From the NCBI RefSeq assembly GCF_001458115.1, contig NZ_CZRP01000009.1:186001-250000 (forward strand): 64,000 nt of DNA. The letters are read 5' to 3'. Position 1 is the first letter of the stretch. Every line of letters starts with the position of its first letter. Of this stretch, positions 34,764-42,542 are shown piece by piece. Made by a program: the position numbers and the translations under genes. The notes under the pieces were generated by a model that was not told where the DNA came from, did not search any database, and saw only the letters and a program-made list of their open reading frames with translations. This stretch comes from Gracilibacillus massiliensis (GTDB taxonomy: Bacteria > Bacillota > Bacilli > Bacillales > Amphibacillaceae).

Positions 34764-35213
34764 ATGCCTTGGGATACAGGGGATTATCCTAGCTCTTTAA
34801 AAAATTTAGATACTGCCACACGCAAAAAAGCGATCGATATTGCAAACGCAATGATTGATGAAGGATATAAAGAAGGACAGGCGATTCCAATCGCTACAGA
34901 GCAAGCAAAAGAATGGTATAACAATGCAACAGAAAAAGAGATCAATCAAGTCAAACAAATGAGTGATAACGATTTACGCTCACGTGACGAAGATCCACAG
35001 TCAAGCCGACCCGAATTATTAGATAAAGGGGAGCATGTCATTCCCCATGAGGATGGTTGGGCTGTAAAAACGCAGGATGCTAAACAGGCATCAGATGTTT
35101 TCTCAAATAAACAAGACGCTATTGATCGAGCAAAAGAAATAGCAGCTAATAAACAAACAACTGTTATTATTCATAAAAAAGATGGTTCCATACAAGAAAA
35201 ACTCACTAAATAA
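34764..35213 (+). CDS. ydaT: YdaT-like general stress protein (DUF2188 domain)
   Basis: A 149-residue soluble protein. The N-terminal half reads MPWDTGDYPSSLKNLDTATRKK, as in B. subtilis YdaT and other ChaB-like starts, and the C-terminal part (HVIPHEDGWAVKTQDAKQASDVF in pieces, then AIDRAKEIAANKQTTVIIHKKDGSI) is a DUF2188 domain. YdaT is a member of the sigma-B regulon in B. subtilis, which agrees with the sigma-B promoter found ahead of the preceding gene. Molecular function is unknown. Confidence 0.82.
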   Translation: MPWDTGDYPSSLKNLDTATRKKAIDIANAMIDEGYKEGQAIPIATEQAKEWYNNATEKEINQVKQMSDNDLRSRDEDPQSSRPELLDKGEHVIPHEDGWAVKTQDAKQASDVFSNKQDAIDRAKEIAANKQTTVIIHKKDGSIQEKLTK

Positions 35214-35288
35214 TATATTTGAAAATGTTTATAAAATCCAATTAAGGGTATTATTTGAATACAAAAGAAACGAAAGGAGACAAATCAG

Positions 35289-35411
35289 ATGGCTGACAAC
35301 AATCAGGGAAAAAGCGGTGAAAATCGCAAAGAAGATACAAACAAAGAATATGGCCGCCAAGGGAAATACGCAAAAGGGAATAAAAAGAATAATGACAATG
35401 ATAATAACTAA
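35289..35411 (+). CDS. Small hydrophilic protein of 40 residues
   Basis: It was found by reading the gap behind ydaT. It begins MADNNQGKSGENRKEDTN, contains KEYGRQGKYAKGNKK and ends in an Asn/Asp stretch. GGAG stands nine bases before the ATG and a terminator follows ten bases after the stop, so it is probably a real last gene of the stress cluster. The composition (Lys, Asn, Gly, no hydrophobic core) suggests an intrinsically disordered protein. I do not recognise the family. Confidence 0.6.
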   Translation: MADNNQGKSGENRKEDTNKEYGRQGKYAKGNKKNNDNDNN

Positions 35412-35420
35412 ATAACGAAG

Positions 35421-35460
35421 AAGGCTGATCAGAGGTATCTCACCCTTTGATCAGCCTTTT
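35421..35460 (+). terminator. Terminator of the Csp-ydaT cluster
   Basis: Perfect 11-base stem AAGGCTGATCA / TGATCAGCCTT followed by TTT. Confidence 0.9.
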
Positions 35461-35730
35461 TCTATTTATTAGATTTATTTGAATCTTTCTACTTTTAATG
35501 AACTTGTATGTATCTTCATCTTCTATTTTTTTATATCAAGATGTAACATTTCTCTTGTTCTATGCTATGATTATTAGGAAACCAAATGTGCTGAATGGAA
35601 TACATCTCATAATAATTATATCAGTTAAATTTAGAGGACAGTCTTATTATTAGCATTACAAATACACATATTCTTATTGTTATGACTTAGAATTGATATC
35701 CCATCACTGATTGAAGAGAGGACATCTAAC

Positions 35731-36195
35731 ATGAACAAGTGGACAAAGACAATTGAGATCCATGCACCAATCGAACAAATTTGGAGCTATTTCAATGGAT
35801 CATTGGAGAATATGCAAAAAATGATGCCACAAGTAGTCGATCATGAACCAATAAAGCTAACTGAAAATGGTGTAGGAAGCATCTATCGCCAAAAATATCA
35901 AGAAGGCAAGCGCATCGAGGAATATGAGGTTGAAACGATTAGATACATAGATGAGGACCAGAAGAAAGAATTAATGATACAGTTCAAGCTTGCCAATATG
36001 TTCGACATCACGGCCCATTATATGTTAGAAAAAGTAGACAACGAAACAACCAGATTTACGTATGCGACAATAAATAATCCTCTTAAATGGTATGTGAAAC
36101 CTTTCTTGCTGTTTGCTAGTGATAAAGTAGTCGTGAAATTTTTAGATAGAGTGAAGCATGTCGCAGAATCTGAGTATTCAGAGGAGAATAAATAG
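35731..36195 (+). CDS. SRPBCC (START/Bet v1-like) domain protein
   Basis: A 154-residue protein with the polyketide-cyclase type fold: it starts WTKTIEIHAPIEQIWSYF and has the middle strands FDITAHYMLEKVDNETTRFTYAT (in pieces). Such proteins bind hydrophobic ligands or act as chaperones (AHSA1-like). The next gene follows immediately at 36196, so the two are cotranscribed. Ligand unknown. Confidence 0.75.
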   Translation: MNKWTKTIEIHAPIEQIWSYFNGSLENMQKMMPQVVDHEPIKLTENGVGSIYRQKYQEGKRIEEYEVETIRYIDEDQKKELMIQFKLANMFDITAHYMLEKVDNETTRFTYATINNPLKWYVKPFLLFASDKVVVKFLDRVKHVAESEYSEENK

Positions 36196-36543
36196 ATGTC
36201 AGAAAAATCTGTCGAACAATATATTGTAAAATTTCCGAAAAACATTCAAGAAATAACTGTAGACCTGCATCACTTGATCCTTAATACTTCTAGTGAATGG
36301 ACGGAGGAAATAAAGTGGGGGATGCCTTCCTATAGCATTCACAAAAACATTTGTTACCTTCAAGCTTCTAAAAATCATGTGAATCTGGGTTTCTATCACG
36401 GGGCACAATTAAAAGATACGTACCATTTGTTAGAAGGAACGGGTAAACAAATGCGCCATATCCGAGTGAAAAGGGTAGAAGATATCGATGAGTATACGCT
36501 TGAATTTTACATTAGAGAAGCTATCCAGCTTGATCAAAGTTAA
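36196..36543 (+). CDS. DUF1801 (YdhG-like) protein
   Basis: A 115-residue protein with the DUF1801 pattern: EWTEEIKWGMPSYSI near residue 35 and ICYLQASKNHVNLGFYHGAQL. The family has a frataxin-like fold and unknown function. It starts one base after the stop of the SRPBCC gene. A second, only distantly similar DUF1801 protein is at 41010-41450. Confidence 0.8.
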   Translation: MSEKSVEQYIVKFPKNIQEITVDLHHLILNTSSEWTEEIKWGMPSYSIHKNICYLQASKNHVNLGFYHGAQLKDTYHLLEGTGKQMRHIRVKRVEDIDEYTLEFYIREAIQLDQS

Positions 36544-36570
36544 GAGGACAGGCACAAACCTGTCCTCTTA
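36541..36570. terminator. Bidirectional terminator between DUF1801 and floT
   Basis: Perfect 12-base stem TAAGAGGACAGG / CCTGTCCTCTTA with a six-base loop; overlaps the DUF1801 stop codon. Confidence 0.9.
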
Positions 36571-36573
36571 CTT

Positions 36574-38025
36574 TTATTCTGTATCCGAAACTTCTGCTTT
36601 TTCGGTTTTAGAATTTGCTAAGTTATTCTTAATTTTTGATTCACTGTTGGATGCAACATTGTCTAGCATTCCTTTTAGATCAACACCTGATACATCTTTA
36701 AGTGTTTCTGGTAATTGACTCATCAACTTGGTAACATAACTACTCATTCTCGTAGCACCATCACCTTCGCCATTACCATTATCTACTACCGTCACTTTAT
36801 CAATCGAACTAACTGGTTCTGCAATCTTAGCAGCAAAGTCAGGAAGCATCTTGATAATCATCTCGAGAATAGCTGCTTCGCCGTATTTCTCCATTGCTTC
36901 TGCTAATTTTTCTTTTGCTTCTGCATCTGCTAAACCTTTTTGGCGGATTGCATCTGCTTCCGCTTCCCCATCTAAGCGAATTTGCGCTGCTTCTGCTTCT
37001 GCTTGCTTAACTCGTGTAACCTTATCTGCTTCTGCTTTTTGCTCTGTCGCATAACGTTCCGCTTCGGCCTTCTTAGAAATCTCTGCTTCATATTGACGTT
37101 GTTTACGCAATACTTCTTTTTCATCGATTTCAATTTGTTTATTCTTCTCAACAAGCTGGATCTGCATTTCTTCTTGTTTTACTTGTTGTTCAGATTTGGC
37201 ACCTTGTAATTTATAGGCCATGTCAGCTTCTGCTTTAGCGGTATCTTGATCTCTTTTATATGCAGCCACCTTCAATTCCTTTTCTTTCGTGGACTCTGCG
37301 ATTTGCGTCTCGCTTAGCAACTCTGCACTCTGACTTTCGCGTTCTGCTGATGCTTTTTGAATTCGAGCATCACGCATCGCATTTGCTTCTGCAATTTGAG
37401 CATCACGCTTTACTTCGGCAATACGAGGTTTACCTAGCGCTTCAAGATAGCCATTTTCATCTTGGACATCTTTGATCGTAAAGGAAACGATTTGCAGACC
37501 CATTTTCTTAAGGTCAACCGCTGCTTGAGTTTGCACCTCTTGCGCAAAACGTTCACGATTTTTATAAATCTCCTCCACCGTCATCGTCCCTAAAATTGCT
37601 CTCAAGTGCCCTTCCAATACTTCTTGCGCTTCCTTGCGAAGTTCGGAATTATCTTTTCCAAGGAACTGCTCACCTGCTGTTGCAATGCCTTCTGTTGTAC
37701 TTTGCACTTTAATAATTGCTGTTCCATCAGCCATTACTGGAACACCATTTTCGGTATAGACATTCGGTGTGGAAATATCTAAACTGTGAGAGCGTAAACT
37801 GATATTCTCCTTCTGTTGGAAAATCGGTAAGATGAATGCACCGCCACCACGGACTATCTTAATTCCACCACCATCTTCCGTTCTATGTACATTTTTGCTA
37901 CCTAAAAAACTACCCGTTACGATCATCGCATCATCTGCACCTACTGTTTTATATCGTGCAGCAAAAAGTATGGCAAATGCCAGAATGACAGCTACTACAA
38001 CACCAACTACAATTAAAATATCCAT
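36574..38025 (-). CDS. floT: Flotillin FloT (YuaG)
   Basis: A membrane scaffold protein of 483 residues that organises functional membrane microdomains. It has an N-terminal hydrophobic hairpin (residues 4-24), an SPFH/PHB domain (about 30-210) and a long Ala/Glu-rich coiled coil (about 215-385) with many KAEAD/AEAEA repeats, then a C-terminal region. In B. subtilis FloT is encoded with the NfeD protein YuaF under sigma-W, and the same order and a sigma-W-like promoter are seen here. It lies 19 bases behind the nfeD stop. Confidence 0.95.
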   Translation of the reverse strand: MDILIVVGVVVAVILAFAILFAARYKTVGADDAMIVTGSFLGSKNVHRTEDGGGIKIVRGGGAFILPIFQQKENISLRSHSLDISTPNVYTENGVPVMADGTAIIKVQSTTEGIATAGEQFLGKDNSELRKEAQEVLEGHLRAILGTMTVEEIYKNRERFAQEVQTQAAVDLKKMGLQIVSFTIKDVQDENGYLEALGKPRIAEVKRDAQIAEANAMRDARIQKASAERESQSAELLSETQIAESTKEKELKVAAYKRDQDTAKAEADMAYKLQGAKSEQQVKQEEMQIQLVEKNKQIEIDEKEVLRKQRQYEAEISKKAEAERYATEQKAEADKVTRVKQAEAEAAQIRLDGEAEADAIRQKGLADAEAKEKLAEAMEKYGEAAILEMIIKMLPDFAAKIAEPVSSIDKVTVVDNGNGEGDGATRMSSYVTKLMSQLPETLKDVSGVDLKGMLDNVASNSESKIKNNLANSKTEKAEVSDTE

Positions 38026-38044
38026 CCTATTCCTCCTAACAATA

Positions 38045-38570
38045 TTATAATTCCTCTAATTCAGATACATATAGAAGCTGATCCTTCACTTCGACAATAA
38101 CAATTGTTTTACCCTGCTTAATTTCTTGTTTATCAAAACTAAGCGCAGTTTCATGCCTGCTCCCTTGTGGTGAGGAAATTAATACTTCCCCCATTCCAGT
38201 GGCAGGAATAGTCGTGATCACTTCTCCAGTCTTTCCTTTTAAATCATTTACAGAAATCGAAGTAGAAGACTCCGCATTCGACATCGGGATCACTAAGAAA
38301 TAATAGATTAAAACATAGGCGCCTACTCCTGTAAAAACGCTAATTAACAACACGTAGACAGGATTGATTTGAGAATATTTCGTCCATAACACACCAGACC
38401 CAGAGATTACAGACAATGTACCGAATACCAATAAAGGATTAAAAAACTCTCCTAAACTATCAAAAATACTATCTAATATACCATCAAGTATATTTCCTAA
38501 AAATATAGAAAGAAGTGCAAACCCTAAACATGTCCATAAAAGTATCCAGTATATATCTAATACTTCGATA
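38045..38570 (-). pseudogene. NfeD-family membrane protein (YuaF-like), frameshifted and without a normal start codon
   Basis: The C-terminal 128 codons (from 38431) encode two membrane segments and the NfeD OB-fold (SVNDLKGKTGEVITTI, VLISSPQG). Coding continues upstream in the same frame to about 38519 (ALLSIFLGNILDG...), where a stop follows; the missing start then continues one frame over as EVLDIYWILLWTCLGF back to 38570. The two frames meet at a run of four A (38519-38522), so one base is extra. No ATG, GTG or TTG exists at the start: the codon at the ideal seven-base distance from GGGAGG is ATC. Repaired, the protein would be about 174 residues with a first membrane helix. It is either a real decaying gene or an assembly error. 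Confidence 0.7.
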
Positions 38571-38593
38571 TTTTAACCTCCCTTCAATAATAT

Positions 38594-38622
38594 ATACGAT
38601 TCAAAACTACAAAAGGTTCCAA
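38594..38622 (-). promoter_or_regulatory. Sigma-W-like promoter of the nfeD-floT operon
   Basis: TGGAAC (38617-38622), 17 bases, CGTATA (38594-38599) on the minus strand, close to TGAAAC-N16/17-CGTA. The B. subtilis counterpart yuaFGI is known to be sigma-W dependent. Confidence 0.7.
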
Positions 38623-38741
38623 TTAATTGTTATTTACGACACATTTACCCATTTATTAGATTATATGCTACTTTTACAAAAATATGTTGTTATATTTAGA
38701 TTGATAGATAATACTCGATTAAAAAATGCTAGATAAGAAGT

Positions 38742-38955
38742 TCAAATGCAAGATAGACACATCTATCTGCAAGAAGAACTCCTTTTTTTGCAAGATAACA
38801 CTCCCATCTGCAAGAAGAGCTCTTTTTTTGCAAGATAAACACTCTCATCTGCAAGAAGAACTCCTTTTTTGCAAGATAAACACTCTCATCTGCAAGAAGA
38901 GCTCCCTTTTTTGCAAGAAAAACACTTCCATTTGCAAGAAGACACTAGCTACAGG
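38742..38955. repeat. Tandem array of alternating TGCAAGA half-units
   Basis: About five copies of a roughly 42-base unit made of two related halves, TGCAAGATAAACACTCTCATC-like (split here, 21 bases) and TGCAAGAAGAACTCCTTTTT. Each half begins with TGCAAGA; spacing varies by one to two bases because of differing T-runs. Copies differ at several positions, so the array is not recent. The rest of the gap (38623-38741 and 38956-39053) shows nothing beyond an RBS for the next gene. Confidence 0.8.
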
Positions 38956-39053
38956 TCACTCGACAATCCTCTACCACATCTTTCAAAATAATTGACAATC
39001 TCGTAATTTCCCCTATAGTTTTAATTGATTGTTATTTTAGTAGGAGGACTCCC

Positions 39054-40004
39054 ATGAATTTCTTCATATTTATTCTAGCTGCTATCATTGTTATTCTCGC
39101 AGCTATTCAACTGAACAAATACGGTGATGTAATTAATCAAAAATCCTCGATGAGTGGTGCTATGATTGGCACATTATTAATCGGAGGTGCGACCAGTTTA
39201 CCAGAGCTAACGACAAGTCTCACAGCTGTATATATTGACAGCCCCGATATAGCGGTTGGAAATATGCTTGGTAGTAACGTTTTTAATATTTTGATTCTCA
39301 TGGTATTTGACTTGATTTACCGACATAAAAAAGTATTTAATTCGGTAGATTCGAGAACACATCTCCCTATCGCCAACACTGGTTTTATCATGACGGCATT
39401 ATTAGCTGTAGCGATTTTTTGGAGTAATTCGCCTAGTCTTTTTAATATAGGAATTGAAATGTACATGCTTGTCATTATTTACATTCTAGTTATGAAACGA
39501 ATGGATAGTGAAGAAGAAGAGATTGAACAAACTTCAAATCTCACATTAAAACAAGGGGTTGTTCGATTTATTGCTGCTGCATTAGTTGTATTTATTGCAG
39601 GGAGTGTGCTAACTGTTGCAGGTGATGCCATAGCACAGCAAACGGGTATGAATGCTAGTTTTGTAGGTAGCTTTCTGATCGCTGCATCTACTTCACTTCC
39701 AGAGTTAGTAACAGTATTTGCTGCTTTTCAAATGGCAAAATATTCACTCGCATTTGGATCCATTCTGGGTAGTAATATTTTCAATCTGCAATTATTGGTG
39801 GTCACGGATGTCTTTTATCAAAAGGGACCGATCTTGAATATAGCTAGCATGTCGAATATCACTACAGCTTTATTAGGTCTTCTGATGATTGCTCTTACGA
39901 TTTATTCACTGCAACGATCATCTATCAAAAGAATGATTGCCTATGTAATTCCTTCTGCCGCAACGATTATTCTCTACTTTGTTGCTTCATATGTGATGTT
40001 TTAG
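39054..40004 (+). CDS. Sodium/calcium exchanger family protein (CaCA, YrbG-like)
   Basis: A 316-residue membrane antiporter with ten predicted helices in two inverted halves. Both alpha repeats are evident: GGATSLPELTTSLTAVYI with GNMLGSNVFNILILM, and AASTSLPELVTVFAAFQ with GSILGSNIFNLQLL; the acidic Glu of each LPE motif is the cation ligand. A cytoplasmic acidic loop (DSEEEEIEQ) joins the halves. It probably exports Ca2+ or Na+ in exchange for another cation. Monocistronic. Confidence 0.9.
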   Translation: MNFFIFILAAIIVILAAIQLNKYGDVINQKSSMSGAMIGTLLIGGATSLPELTTSLTAVYIDSPDIAVGNMLGSNVFNILILMVFDLIYRHKKVFNSVDSRTHLPIANTGFIMTALLAVAIFWSNSPSLFNIGIEMYMLVIIYILVMKRMDSEEEEIEQTSNLTLKQGVVRFIAAALVVFIAGSVLTVAGDAIAQQTGMNASFVGSFLIAASTSLPELVTVFAAFQMAKYSLAFGSILGSNIFNLQLLVVTDVFYQKGPILNIASMSNITTALLGLLMIALTIYSLQRSSIKRMIAYVIPSAATIILYFVASYVMF

Positions 40005-40016
40005 TTTCCTTAAGAT

Positions 40017-40048
40017 AAAAAAAGAGCTGAAGTCATCAGCTCTTTTTT
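40017..40048. terminator. Bidirectional terminator
   Basis: Stem AAAAAGAGCTGA / TCAGCTCTTTTT with a five-base loop between the exchanger and the convergent VOC gene. Confidence 0.9.
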
Positions 40049-40051
40049 ATC

Positions 40052-40483
40052 TTATTCAATAACCAACATATCCTGATCGTCAAATTTCCATTCATCACTG
40101 AACGCCACTTCCCAGTAATAACCGTCAGGGTCGATGAAATAACCACTATATCCACCCCAGAAAACCGTTTCCGGAGTCTTCGCAATTTTACCACCATGTT
40201 GCTCAACTAACTGTATAAAGTCATCCACCTCTTGTTTCGACTTCATGTTAATCGCTAGCGTCATCCCTCTAAATCCATCGCTTGCGATTTTCGGCGGATC
40301 CGCTTCATTAATATCTTTTGCTAAAGCTTCTATTTGAAATAATTCCAGCTTAGTCCCACGATTATTAAAAAATACGACTGGGGCATCCATGGTGGCGCTT
40401 GTTTCAAAACCAATATTCTTATAAAATTCTAATGCGTTTGGAATGCTTTTTACACCTAAACAGATCAAATTAATTCGATTCAT
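40052..40483 (-). CDS. VOC (glyoxalase/bleomycin-resistance fold) protein
   Basis: A 143-residue single-chain VOC protein: INLICLGVKSIPNALEFYKNIGFE at the start and FIDPDGYYWEVAF near the end. Such proteins act as dimers and are lyases, dioxygenases or drug-binding proteins; the activity here is unknown. I use the ATG at 40483 behind GAGGGA rather than 40546, because the longer frame overlaps the GNAT gene. It is cotranscribed with that gene. Confidence 0.78.
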   Translation of the reverse strand: MNRINLICLGVKSIPNALEFYKNIGFETSATMDAPVVFFNNRGTKLELFQIEALAKDINEADPPKIASDGFRGMTLAINMKSKQEVDDFIQLVEQHGGKIAKTPETVFWGGYSGYFIDPDGYYWEVAFSDEWKFDDQDMLVIE

Positions 40484-40484
40484 G

Positions 40485-40925
40485 TTATCCCTCTCTCTCA
40501 CGGCTCCAAACCATCGTGTATTCGATCGCACCTGTTTCAGCTTCATTAGCTTCCTCTGTGATTCGAAAACCGTTTTTTAAATAAAAACGAACTGCTTGCT
40601 CATTTTCCTTATACACATTCACTGTTAATTCATCTGATAGTTGTTTCACATACGCGAGTAAAGCCTTTCCAATCCCTTGTTTTTGAAAAGCGTATTCTAC
40701 AAATAATCCGGCAATATACACATCTGTCATCCCAATAAAACCAACTATTCTCTGATTAGAGAATGCCACATATAACGTAGCTTGCGGCAGTAGTTCTCTA
40801 ACGTGTTCCTCTTTGGCTAACCAATACTCCTTGCCTACAAATGCGTGGGCTTCAAGATTTGCATTAAGCCAAATCTCCATTAATTGATCTAATTCTTCTT
40901 GATTCGGTTCTAATTGCTTTATCAT
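40485..40925 (-). CDS. GNAT family N-acetyltransferase
   Basis: A 146-residue acetyltransferase. Acetyl-CoA-binding motif A is visible in YIAGLFVEYAFQKQGIGKALLAYVK (the Q-x-x-G-x-G/A loop as QKQGIGKA) and the last strand as VNVYKENEQAVRFYLKNGFRI. The start is set at the ATG at 40925. It resembles YjaB-type enzymes, whose substrates are unknown. Confidence 0.82.
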   Translation of the reverse strand: MIKQLEPNQEELDQLMEIWLNANLEAHAFVGKEYWLAKEEHVRELLPQATLYVAFSNQRIVGFIGMTDVYIAGLFVEYAFQKQGIGKALLAYVKQLSDELTVNVYKENEQAVRFYLKNGFRITEEANEAETGAIEYTMVWSREREG

Positions 40926-41009
40926 GCTAAATATCCTTTCCAATTTATACTGTGAGATATTTAGATTCAAGCATCCATCAAGCCACCTCTCTTCACTAAA
41001 AATATATGT

Positions 41010-41450
41010 TTAACCGCCTTTATAGGTAGCTATCCATTGATCGACACTTACTTTCGATGCCAATACTCCTAATAACTCGTAAGGAATCTTGCTAGGGTTT
41101 GTAAAACGAATGCAGCTTTTGCCCATATTCAGCTTTGTTGTCATATGTTTTGGATATTCTTGTTCGAACCATTCTAGCAATTGTCGATCCGCATAAATTC
41201 CCATATGATAAACAGCGATGTGATTTTTTTGAGCAGCGAGACTTAAAAAAGGTAAGGGTGTATTCTCCTCACAATGATACCCTTCAGGAAAAGTGGCTAA
41301 AGGTACGACAAAAGAAGGCATCCCATATTGAATGACACACTCAAAGCCGTCTGGGATACGTGCATCGATGGTGTGATACAATTCTCTAAAGGCATCATGC
41401 CATTTCTCATCTTTATCTTCTAAATATTGATTTATATTCGCTTCTTCCAT
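41010..41450 (-). CDS. DUF1801 protein
   Basis: A 146-residue protein of the DUF1801/YdhG fold: PDGFECVIQYGMPSFVVPL, FLSLAAQKNHIAVYHMG and MGKSCIRFTNPSKIPYELL. Three ATG codons follow each other at the start; the third (41450) has the best distance (seven bases) to GGGAGG. Function unknown. It is distinct from the copy at 36196-36543. Confidence 0.78.
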   Translation of the reverse strand: MEEANINQYLEDKDEKWHDAFRELYHTIDARIPDGFECVIQYGMPSFVVPLATFPEGYHCEENTPLPFLSLAAQKNHIAVYHMGIYADRQLLEWFEQEYPKHMTTKLNMGKSCIRFTNPSKIPYELLGVLASKVSVDQWIATYKGG

Positions 41451-41514
41451 CATCATTCCTCCCTCAAAAGAATTAGTTTAATTTACTATATCATACATAT
41501 ATAACTAAAAAGGA

Positions 41515-41538
41515 GTTTTTCCTTTGATATTAGGGTAA
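41515..41538 (+). promoter_or_regulatory. Sigma-B-like promoter of opuFA-opuFB
   Basis: GTTTTT (41515-41520), 12 bases, GGGTAA (41533-41538), 44 bases before the start codon. Weaker than the others because the -35 lies in a T-run. Confidence 0.45.
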
Positions 41539-41582
41539 TAGTATATAGATAAGCATGTTGATAATAAAGGAGCTATAACAAG

Positions 41583-42542
41583 ATGATTACTTTTGAAAAT
41601 GTAACCAAACAATTTCCTGATGGCACTACCGCTGTCAATGATCTGAATTTTGCCATAAAAGAAGGCGAATTCTTTGTTTTAATAGGCCCGAGTGGCTGTG
41701 GTAAAACGACGAGCCTCAAAATGATGAACCGACTCATTCCTTTAACGAAAGGTACCATTTATGTAGATAATAAACGAATTAGTGATTACAACATTAATGA
41801 ACTAAGGTGGAATATCGGTTATGTATTACAGCAAATAGCACTCTTTCCACACTTAACAATTGAAGAGAATATCGCGATCGTTCCAGAATTAAAAAAATGG
41901 GATCAGAATAAAATAACAAATCGCGTCTCGGAATTATTAGAGATGGTCGGCCTTGACCCTCACACCTATCGCAAACGCAAACCTAGTGAATTATCTGGTG
42001 GCCAGCAACAACGAATCGGGGTGATTCGTGCACTTGCGGCAGATCCTGACATCATTTTAATGGATGAACCATTTAGTGCATTAGACCCTATTAGTCGGGA
42101 AAAGCTTCAGGATGATATCATCGACCTTCAGAAAAAAATTAATAAAACGATCATATTTGTCACCCATGATATCCAAGAAGCTTTGAAACTTGCAGATCGA
42201 ATTTGTTTAATGAAAGATGGGAAAATGGTGCAATTAGGAACACCACATGACTTTCTTACAAATCCGGCCAATGATTTTGTTCGGGATTTTGTTGGTTCCT
42301 CGAAAAACATTGGCGATGATTTCCGTTTAGAGAATGTGATTCTACCTTTAGCTGATCAACCAGGATCTAATAACTTCAGAATCGATGCTGCAACATCCTT
42401 AGAAAAGGTATTAGAGATTTTAGCAAAAGAAGAGGAAGTATATGTAACTTCCAATGATGAGGTTATCGGTAAACTCGATCGTCAAATGTTAATGCATTAT
42501 TTAGCTACGTCTTTCAACGAAGGTAGGGAAACACATGTCTAA
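41583..42542 (+). CDS. opuFA: Compatible-solute ABC transporter ATP-binding protein (OpuF type)
   Basis: A 319-residue ATPase. Walker A GPSGCGKTT at residues 35-43, Q-loop VLQQIALFPHLT, signature ELSGGQQQRIGVIRALA, Walker B IILMDEPFSALDP and switch VTHDIQEAL. A C-terminal extension of about 80 residues follows the NBD, shorter than a CBS pair, as in OpuCA/OpuBA relatives. Its partner is a fused permease/binding protein, so the set matches the two-gene OpuF system described in Bacillus, which takes up glycine betaine and similar osmoprotectants. It overlaps opuFB by eight bases. Confidence 0.88.
   Translation: MITFENVTKQFPDGTTAVNDLNFAIKEGEFFVLIGPSGCGKTTSLKMMNRLIPLTKGTIYVDNKRISDYNINELRWNIGYVLQQIALFPHLTIEENIAIVPELKKWDQNKITNRVSELLEMVGLDPHTYRKRKPSELSGGQQQRIGVIRALAADPDIILMDEPFSALDPISREKLQDDIIDLQKKINKTIIFVTHDIQEALKLADRICLMKDGKMVQLGTPHDFLTNPANDFVRDFVGSSKNIGDDFRLENVILPLADQPGSNNFRIDAATSLEKVLEILAKEEEVYVTSNDEVIGKLDRQMLMHYLATSFNEGRETHV

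Noticed and set aside
36851-37475. Several plus-strand frames opposite floT
   Set aside because: They mirror the Ala/Glu-rich coiled coil of flotillin and have no start signals.
38742-38955. CRISPR array
   Set aside because: The units are contiguous with no unique spacers, the repeats alternate between two versions, and no cas genes are present.
38726-38995. 89-codon Cys/Lys-rich frame reading CKKNSF-like repeats
   Set aside because: It is the translation of the TGCAAGA tandem array; T-run length changes would shift the frame between copies, and there is no ribosome binding site.
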